From: Amycolatopsis bartoniae
GTDB lineage: Bacteria; Actinomycetota; Actinomycetes; Mycobacteriales; Pseudonocardiaceae
Assembly (NCBI RefSeq): GCF_014191255.1
Contig: NZ_JACHWH010000007.1
Location: 1-64,000, forward strand
DNA length: 64,000 nucleotides
Reading direction: 5' to 3'
The translations under genes and the position numbers were made by a program. This document shows positions 58,590 through 64,000 of this stretch, piece by piece. The notes below the pieces were generated by a model that did no database searches, was not told the origin of the DNA, and saw only the letters and a program-made list of their open reading frames with translations. Positions within the stretch are counted from its first letter, which is position 1, and the number at the start of each line of letters is the position of its first letter.

Positions 58590-59753
58590 GTGACCGCCGA
58601 GCCGGCCGCGGCCGTCCGGCCGCGTAACCGCAGGCAGCTCATCGTCGAGGCGGCAGGCCGCGCGTTCAGCGAGCGTGGCTACCACGCGGCGTCGATGGAG
58701 GAGATCGCCTCCGCCGTGGGCATCACGGCGGCCGCCCTGTACCGGCACTTCCCGAACAAGTACGCGCTGTTCGCCGAGTGCGCGAACGTGATGGCGGACC
58801 GGCTCGTCGACGCGCTCGACGACGTGCCCGTTCCAGCCGCGCTGGCTGAGGTACTCGCCGCCGTCACCCGGGTCACCGTCGCCCACCGCGCGTCCGGTGG
58901 CGTGTACCGCTGGGAGGCCCGGTACCTCAACCGGGAGGACCGCCGCGGGCTGCGGGCGAAGTTCGCCCTCGTCGTCGACCGGGTGGCCGACGCGGTGCGG
59001 CGCGAGCACCCCGGGCCAGGCGAGCACCTGCGCGCCGTGGCGGCGCTCGGCGCGATCGGGTCCATCACGATGCACCACACGTCGATCGCCCAGCGCCGCG
59101 TCGAGGACCTCCTGCGGGGGTCGGCCCGGCGCGTCGCGGCGACTGACCTGGCGACGGTCACGGGCAACGCGCGCGTCGTCGAGCTGCCCGCCCAGCCCGT
59201 GGCGCGGACCCGGCGCTCGGAGATCCTCGCGGCCGCCATCCCGTTGTTCGAGCGCGACGGGTTCGCCACCGTCACGAACGGCCGGATCGCCGAGGCCGTG
59301 GGGCTGGTGCCGTCCGCGCTGTACCGCTACTTCCCCGGCAAGGCCGACATCCTCGCGGCGGCGTGCCTGCAGGCGGCGGGGCTACTGGCGCAGGCGGTGG
59401 AGCACAACCTCCGCGGGGTGGCCGACCCGCACGACGCGCTGGCCGTGCTGGCGGCGACCTACGTGGCGTACAGCTTCGAGCACAACGCACTGAACAGCGT
59501 GGCGAACGCCGAAATCGCCGGCCTGCCGCCCGGGCTGCAGCGCCCCCTGCTGGTCGCGCAACGCGAGCACATCGCGGTGTGGGAGCAGCAGCTGCGCTCG
59601 GCGTGCCCGGGCCTCGACTCGCGCCAGGCCCGGGTCCTGGTCCACGCCGGTTTCGGCGTGGTGGTGGAGACCGGCCGCAGGCTCCGGTGGCAGGACACCC
59701 CCGAGCACCGCGCCGCGGTCGCCGCTCTGCTCATGAGCGCACTGGGGCTGTGA
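58590..59753 (+). CDS. Tandem TetR-type regulator (two TetR units in one chain)
   Basis: A 387-residue protein that is twice the usual TetR length. The first TetR helix-turn-helix is at about 12-60 (NRRQLIVEAAGRAFSERGYHAASMEEIASAVGITAAALYRHFPNKYALF), and a second complete one at about 205-255 (TRRSEILAAAIPLFERDGFATVTNGRIAEAVGLVPSALYRYFPGKADIL), each followed by its own helical ligand domain. Such fused TetR proteins occur in actinobacteria, often near fatty-acid or steroid genes. GTG at 58590 is chosen as the start; an in-frame GTG at 58536 is possible but without a better ribosome site. It is divergent from lcp and probably controls it. Confidence 0.88.
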   Translation: MTAEPAAAVRPRNRRQLIVEAAGRAFSERGYHAASMEEIASAVGITAAALYRHFPNKYALFAECANVMADRLVDALDDVPVPAALAEVLAAVTRVTVAHRASGGVYRWEARYLNREDRRGLRAKFALVVDRVADAVRREHPGPGEHLRAVAALGAIGSITMHHTSIAQRRVEDLLRGSARRVAATDLATVTGNARVVELPAQPVARTRRSEILAAAIPLFERDGFATVTNGRIAEAVGLVPSALYRYFPGKADILAAACLQAAGLLAQAVEHNLRGVADPHDALAVLAATYVAYSFEHNALNSVANAEIAGLPPGLQRPLLVAQREHIAVWEQQLRSACPGLDSRQARVLVHAGFGVVVETGRRLRWQDTPEHRAAVAALLMSALGL

Positions 59754-59829
59754 TCCGGGGTCCACAAAGGACCATCGATCGAATCTGTCGAATGCGGCCC
59801 GGTTTCCGACTTTCGTTGGGCGGCAAGGG

Positions 59830-59858
59830 TTGACGGGGATCGGCGGCGCTGGGATAGT
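59830..59858 (+). promoter_or_regulatory. Predicted sigma-70-type promoter of the GH95-like gene
   Basis: TTGACG at 59830-59835 and GATAGT at 59853-59858 are spaced by 17 bp, a standard housekeeping promoter. It lies about 78 bp before the GTG of the glycosidase gene. The 9-mer CTGTCGAAT occurs on both sides of it (59785 and 59903). Confidence 0.55.
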
Positions 59859-59935
59859 CCTTCACCGGCTTCGCCGACACCTCGGTGGAGCCGGATGCTC
59901 ACCTGTCGAATCGTTTCGGCTGGAGGCGGTCTTCG

Positions 59936-62299
59936 GTGTGGAAGAACCGGCCTGTCCTCGCCGCCGCGATCGTGCTCGCGCTGGCGGCCACCTCGGCCAC
60001 CACCGCGAGCGCGGCCGGGCCCACCACGGCCTGGCGTGACGGCCGGTTCGTCGTCGACGCCGCGGGCGTGGTCTCCCGCGCCGACCTCGTGCTCGAAAGG
60101 CCCGGCACCGATCCGGCCGCGGCGATGCCGCTGGGCAACGGGCGCCTCGGCGCCGCCGCGTGGGCGAGCGCCGACGGGCCCGCCGTCCAGGTCAACCGCG
60201 CCGACACGTGGCCCGGCCGCAAATCCCCTGGTCAGCTCGTCCTGCCGGGCCTGGCCGCGATCACCTCCGCACCGGACTACCGCGGCCGCCTTTCCCTCTA
60301 CGACGGGAAGTTCACGCAGTCCGGCGGTGGTATGACCGCCACGACCTACGTCCGCACCGGCACCGACCAGCTCGTGGTGGACGTGACCGGCGCCGATCCC
60401 CGCGTTCCGCAAACCGCCCGGCTGCGGCTGTGGGAACCCCGCACGCCCACGGCGTTCGCCGACGCCACGGTCGCCGGGCTGGCCGAAACCTGGGTCGACG
60501 CGGGCGAAGCCGGGGCGACCGGCGAGACCTTCGGTTCCCTCGCGGCGGTTACGGGCGTAGGGCGGCAGGTGCGGACGAAGGTGGTCGACGCCCGCACGGT
60601 CGAGGTCACCGTGACCCCGCGGGCCGACGGCTCGTTCCGGATTGTGCTCGCCGCGCCGGAGTGGCATGGCGGCGACGCACGCACCACCGCGCACCGGCTG
60701 CTGCCGGACCTCGGTTCGCCGTTCCTCGCCGCCGAAACTTCCCAGTGGTGGCACCGGTTCTGGGGCCGAGTCGGGCTCCTGCGCCTGTCCTCGGCCGACG
60801 GCGTCGCGGACTACCTGGAGAACCTCCGCACGATCGACCTCTACGCCGCGGCCGCGGAGAGCGGCGACGAGTTCCCGGGCTCACAGGCCGGCGTCGGCGA
60901 CCTGTTCAGCGCCCAGGGCGACTTCCACAACTGGGCGCCGAGCGCGTACTGGCACTGGAACCTGCGCATGCAGGTCGCCGCGAACCTCGGCGCCGGGGCG
61001 TTCGAGCTCAACGACCCGTACTTCCGGCTGTACCGGGAAAACCTCGCCGACATCGAGCAGTGGACGCGCGAGCACCTGGCGGGGCGGCCGGGCGTCTGCG
61101 TGCCGGAGACGATGCGGTTCAACGGCCAGGGCTACGAGAACGAGACGTGGCTCCCGACACCCGGCCTGAACTGCGACGCCTCGGTGCAGCCGACCTGGAA
61201 CGGCCGCACCCTCAGCACGGGCGCGGAGGTCGCGTTCTGGGTGTGGCAGCAGTACCGCGCCACCGGCGACCGGGCGTTCCTGGCGGCGAACTACCCGCTG
61301 ATCGCCGAAGCCACCCGGTTCCTGCTGGACTACGCGAAGCCCGGCGCCGACGGCTTCCTGCACACCGTCCCGTCCAACGCGCACGAAACCCAGTGGGACG
61401 TGGACAACCCGGCCACCGACCTCGCGGCGGAGCGGACCCTGTTCCCGATCCTCGTGCAGGCCGCCACCCTGCTCGGCCGCGACCCGGACCTGGCCGAACG
61501 GGCAAGGCAGGCGCGGATCGCACCGTTCCCGCGCACCGACGCCGCGACGCAGACCCAGCTGCTCACCCCGGCCGACGACGCGAGCGGCCAGACCGTGCTC
61601 GCGCCGTCGTACCAGCCCGCCGCGGAGTTCCACAACACCGAGAACATCGGGCTCGAACCGGTATGGCCGTACGGCCTGCTCGGCGCGGACGACGCGGTGG
61701 CACAGCGGACGTTCGACTTCCGCCGCAACGTCATGGTCAACGACTGGAGCCTCGACCCGGTGCAGGCCGCGCGCCTCGGCCGCGCCGCCGACGTCGAACG
61801 CACGCTCGTGGGCCTGACCGAGCAGTTCCAGGCCTATCCCAGCGGTTTCGCGAAGTTCGGCCCGGCCGAGCCGTACGTGGAGCAGATCGGCGTACTCGCG
61901 GACGCGCTGCAGGAGGCGCTGGTGCAGGACTACGACGGGCTGCTGCGGATCGCACCGGCCTGGCCGTCCACTTGGGACGCCGACGGCACGGTGTTCGTCG
62001 CCGACAGCTCCAAAGTGGACGTTCAGGTCCGCGGCGGGAAGCCGGTCACGGTGGCGCTGGAAGCGGGCGCCGACCACGTGCAGCGCGTCCGCAACCCGTG
62101 GCCCGGCCAGGCGGTCGAGGTCGTGTCCGGCGGCGGCCGGCAGGTCTTCGGCGCCGACGAGTTCCAGTTCTCCGCGCGGGCGGGGCGGTCCTACCTGATG
62201 CGGCCCGTCGGCGCCGCGCCCCTGCCGTTCGCCCCGGTCACCGGCAGCCCGGCCACCGCGCCGAAGACCCTCGGCGAGCGCACCCTCGGAATCCGTTAG
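59936..62299 (+). CDS. Secreted GH95-like glycoside hydrolase
   Basis: A 787-residue exported enzyme. GTG at 59936 with GGAGG upstream gives a signal peptide (WKNRPVLAAAIVLALAATSATTASAAG). The N-terminal domain begins PAAAMPLGNGRLGAAAW and VQVNRADTWPGR, a typical start of family 95 glycosidases. The central (alpha/alpha)6-like part (about 290-640) has DFHNWAPSAYWHWNLRMQVAANLGAG, NGQGYENETWLPTPG, HETQWDVDNPATDLA and HNTENIGLEPVWPYG, and a beta-rich tail follows. GH95 members remove alpha-L-fucose or alpha-L-galactose; this divergent one may act on another plant sugar. The GH35 gene follows 8 bp after its stop. Confidence 0.8.
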   Translation: MWKNRPVLAAAIVLALAATSATTASAAGPTTAWRDGRFVVDAAGVVSRADLVLERPGTDPAAAMPLGNGRLGAAAWASADGPAVQVNRADTWPGRKSPGQLVLPGLAAITSAPDYRGRLSLYDGKFTQSGGGMTATTYVRTGTDQLVVDVTGADPRVPQTARLRLWEPRTPTAFADATVAGLAETWVDAGEAGATGETFGSLAAVTGVGRQVRTKVVDARTVEVTVTPRADGSFRIVLAAPEWHGGDARTTAHRLLPDLGSPFLAAETSQWWHRFWGRVGLLRLSSADGVADYLENLRTIDLYAAAAESGDEFPGSQAGVGDLFSAQGDFHNWAPSAYWHWNLRMQVAANLGAGAFELNDPYFRLYRENLADIEQWTREHLAGRPGVCVPETMRFNGQGYENETWLPTPGLNCDASVQPTWNGRTLSTGAEVAFWVWQQYRATGDRAFLAANYPLIAEATRFLLDYAKPGADGFLHTVPSNAHETQWDVDNPATDLAAERTLFPILVQAATLLGRDPDLAERARQARIAPFPRTDAATQTQLLTPADDASGQTVLAPSYQPAAEFHNTENIGLEPVWPYGLLGADDAVAQRTFDFRRNVMVNDWSLDPVQAARLGRAADVERTLVGLTEQFQAYPSGFAKFGPAEPYVEQIGVLADALQEALVQDYDGLLRIAPAWPSTWDADGTVFVADSSKVDVQVRGGKPVTVALEAGADHVQRVRNPWPGQAVEVVSGGGRQVFGADEFQFSARAGRSYLMRPVGAAPLPFAPVTGSPATAPKTLGERTLGIR

Positions 62300-62307
62300 G
62301 AGGAGCG

Positions 62308-64000
62308 ATGCGATCCCTTCGTGTCCTGACGCTGGTCGCGGTGCTGCTGAGCACCGTCCTGCTCGGCGGGGTCCCGGACGCCGCGGCACGGCCCGCGAAA
62401 CCGGCGCACACGATCTCCTACGACCACTACTCGTTCTCGATCGACGGCAAGCGGGTCTACCTGTGGTCGGGCGAGTTCCACTACTGGCGCCTGCCCAGCC
62501 CGCAGCTGTGGCGCGACGTGCTGCAGAAAATGAAGGCCGGCGGGTTCAACGCCGTGTCGATCTACTTCGACTGGGCGTTCCACTCGCCGAAGCAGGGCGT
62601 CTACGACTTCACCGGCATCCGCGACGTGGACCGGCTGCTCGACATCGCACAGGACGTCGGGATCTACGTGATCGCCCGGCCCGGCCCCTACATCAACGCC
62701 GAAACCGATTCCGGCGGCCTGCCGGGGTGGCTGACCACCCAGGCCGGCAAGGCCCGCACCAGCGCCCCGGACTACCTGGCCGCCGCGAAGGAGTGGTTCC
62801 GCCACATCGACCCGATCCTCGCGCGCCACCAGCTGACCGACGGCCGCGGCACGGTGATCCTGGACCAGATCGAGAACGAGTACAGCAACGGCGCCCTCGA
62901 CCCGGCTTACATGCAGGCACTCGAAGACCAGGCGCGGGCCGACGGGATCACGGTTCCGTTGTTCCACAACGACGTCTGGCCCGCCGGGAACTGGAAGCCC
63001 GGCACCCCGGGTGGGGTGGACGTCTACGCGTTCGACGGCTACCCGCAGGGCTTCGACTGCTCGAACCCGCAGGTGTGGCAGCCCGCACCGGACTACCGCT
63101 GGACGCGCGGCATCTCGCCGGGCACGCCCATCTCGATCGCCGAGTTCCAGGGCGGCTCCTTCGACCCCTGGGGCGGTCCCGGTTACGACCAGTGCCGCCA
63201 GCTGACCGGGCCGGATTTCGAAAGCGTTTTCTACACGAACAACATCGCCTCGGGCGCGACGTTCCAGAACTTCTACATGACCTTCGGCGGCACGAGCTGG
63301 GGCTGGCTGCCCGATCCCGGCGCGGTCTACTCGTCCTACGACTACGGCGCCGCGATCACCGAGTCCCGGCAGCTGACGAGCAAGTACGACGAGCAGAAGC
63401 GCATCGGCTACTTCACCCAGTCCGTGACACCGCTGGCGAAGACCGACTACGGGCCGGACCTCGTCGCGTCGAACCCGGTGGTGCAGGTCAAGTCGAACGT
63501 CAACCCGGACACCGGCACGCGGTTCCTCCTGGTGCAGCACCGGGACACCACCGCCACCACCACCGACAGCACGACGGTCGCGCTGGACGCCGCGTATCCC
63601 ACCGTGCCCCAGCAGGGCAGCCTGACGCTGCGCGGGCGGGACGCGAAGCTGCTCGTCGCGGGCTACGACTTCGGCTCGCAGCACCTCGTCTACTCGACCT
63701 CGGAGATCATGACACAGGGTACGATCGGCGGCACCGACACCGCGTTGCTCTACGGTGACGGCACTGGCGAGACGGTGCTGCACTTCGCCACCCAGCCGCA
63801 CGTGTCCGTCCTTTCCGGATCTGTTTCGTCCACTTGGGACCCGAGCAAGGGAGATCTGCGACTCGACTACGTCCACAACGGACTCGCCCGGGTGCGCATC
63901 GAGGGCGGCAAGGCCCCGCTGGAGCTGCTGATCGCCGACACCGCCACGTCCGCCGGGTTCTGGCGCCAGGACACCGGTGCCGGTCCCGTCCTGGAGCGCG
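62308..64000 (+). CDS. Secreted GH35 beta-galactosidase, partial (3' end outside window)
   Basis: The gene starts with ATG at 62308 (AGGAGG upstream) and is open to the window end, giving at least 564 residues. A signal peptide covers about residues 1-27 (LTLVAVLLSTVLLGGVPDAAA). The GH35 barrel follows: LWSGEFHYWRLPSPQLWRDVLQKMKAGGFNAVSIYFDWAFHSP, YVIARPGPYINAE, ILDQIENEYSNGA with the acid/base Glu (about 192), and ISIAEFQGGSFDPWGG with the nucleophile Glu (about 276). A beta-domain starts near residue 370. It should remove terminal beta-galactose from plant polysaccharides. It is coupled to the GH95-like gene, giving a two-enzyme secreted set. Confidence 0.9.
   Translation, partial: MRSLRVLTLVAVLLSTVLLGGVPDAAARPAKPAHTISYDHYSFSIDGKRVYLWSGEFHYWRLPSPQLWRDVLQKMKAGGFNAVSIYFDWAFHSPKQGVYDFTGIRDVDRLLDIAQDVGIYVIARPGPYINAETDSGGLPGWLTTQAGKARTSAPDYLAAAKEWFRHIDPILARHQLTDGRGTVILDQIENEYSNGALDPAYMQALEDQARADGITVPLFHNDVWPAGNWKPGTPGGVDVYAFDGYPQGFDCSNPQVWQPAPDYRWTRGISPGTPISIAEFQGGSFDPWGGPGYDQCRQLTGPDFESVFYTNNIASGATFQNFYMTFGGTSWGWLPDPGAVYSSYDYGAAITESRQLTSKYDEQKRIGYFTQSVTPLAKTDYGPDLVASNPVVQVKSNVNPDTGTRFLLVQHRDTTATTTDSTTVALDAAYPTVPQQGSLTLRGRDAKLLVAGYDFGSQHLVYSTSEIMTQGTIGGTDTALLYGDGTGETVLHFATQPHVSVLSGSVSSTWDPSKGDLRLDYVHNGLARVRIEGGKAPLELLIADTATSAGFWRQDTGAGPVLER

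Noticed and set aside
17050..63240. Further AAGCGCTT-like sites (near 17060, 24352, 47552, 54208, 63230).
   Set aside because: All are imperfect and inside coding sequence; only the perfect palindromes at 10033 and 15872 were kept.
1..64000. tRNA, rRNA, CRISPR, prophage, transposase and riboswitch signals.
   Set aside because: None was seen by reading both strands. Weak structured RNAs could be missed without a covariance search.

Overview
The window is very GC-rich actinobacterial DNA with tightly packed genes, GTG and TTG starts, and many 4-bp stop/start overlaps. The gene content (actinobacterial feruloyl-CoA pathway, Lcp rubber oxygenase, P450, secreted multidomain glycosidases) and repeated copies of the palindrome TCCACWGTGGA suggest a soil member of the Pseudonocardiaceae, most likely Amycolatopsis or a relative. 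That assignment is inference from style and content, not from a marker gene. No rRNA, tRNA, CRISPR array, phage or intact insertion sequence was seen. The window is an accessory catabolic region with 56 protein-coding genes (two cut by the window edges) and two gene relics.

Layout. (1) 1-13281: a 13-gene minus-strand cluster, plus one divergent gene, combining a split ABC importer, three paralogues of the 4,5-dihydroxyphthalate decarboxylase fold, a LigJ-like 4-oxalomesaconate hydratase, an HpcH/HpaI aldolase, a lactonase-type amidohydrolase, a ThDP enzyme, a DUF3500 protein and a CoxG-like protein, with a GntR/FCD regulator and two matching operators. (2) 13288-19440: a lipoprotein, a P450/DUF4188 divergent pair, and a secreted GH3 enzyme with three discoidin domains behind a LacI-type palindrome. 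(3) 19465-26426: a truncated endonuclease V relic, then an IclR-controlled set (MFS symporter, acyl-CoA synthetase, LeuC/LeuD-like hydro-lyase, PEP-mutase/isocitrate-lyase-type lyase) tied together by a shared 14-bp promoter box. (4) 26541-36219: an ABC1-kinase relic and a hydroaromatic (quinate/shikimate-like) cluster with AroE, a TIM-barrel isomerase/dehydratase, a Gfo/Idh/MocA dehydrogenase, an MHS-type MFS transporter, LysR, two KstD-like flavoproteins and an SDR. (5) 36417-44887: a hydroxycinnamate module (vdh-ech-fcs-marR-iclR-pobA) with a second MarR and a divergent MFS exporter, plus three similar MarR-type operators.

(6) 44904-54741: eight minus-strand genes that all overlap their neighbours by 1-4 bp: polar amino-acid-type ABC transporter (SBP, permease, ATPase), CapA-like phosphoesterase, CaiB-type CoA-transferase, two 2-hydroxyacyl-CoA-dehydratase-like subunits and a secreted alpha/beta hydrolase. 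They are divergent from a PaaX-family regulator. The two dehydratase subunits lack nearly all the cysteines expected to hold the iron-sulfur cluster and no activator ATPase is nearby, so this is the best candidate for an undescribed system. (7) 54787-64000: a small LysR/IMPase-like/F420-reductase-like unit, an Lcp-type rubber oxygenase with a divergent tandem TetR regulator, and two secreted glycosidases (GH95-like and GH35, the latter cut by the window end).

Together regions 1, 4 and 5 point to plant-derived and lignin-derived aromatics: hydroxycinnamates to 4-hydroxybenzoate to protocatechuate, hydroaromatics to protocatechuate, and a 4,5-cleavage-type lower pathway. No ring-cleavage dioxygenase lies inside the window, so those steps must be encoded elsewhere.
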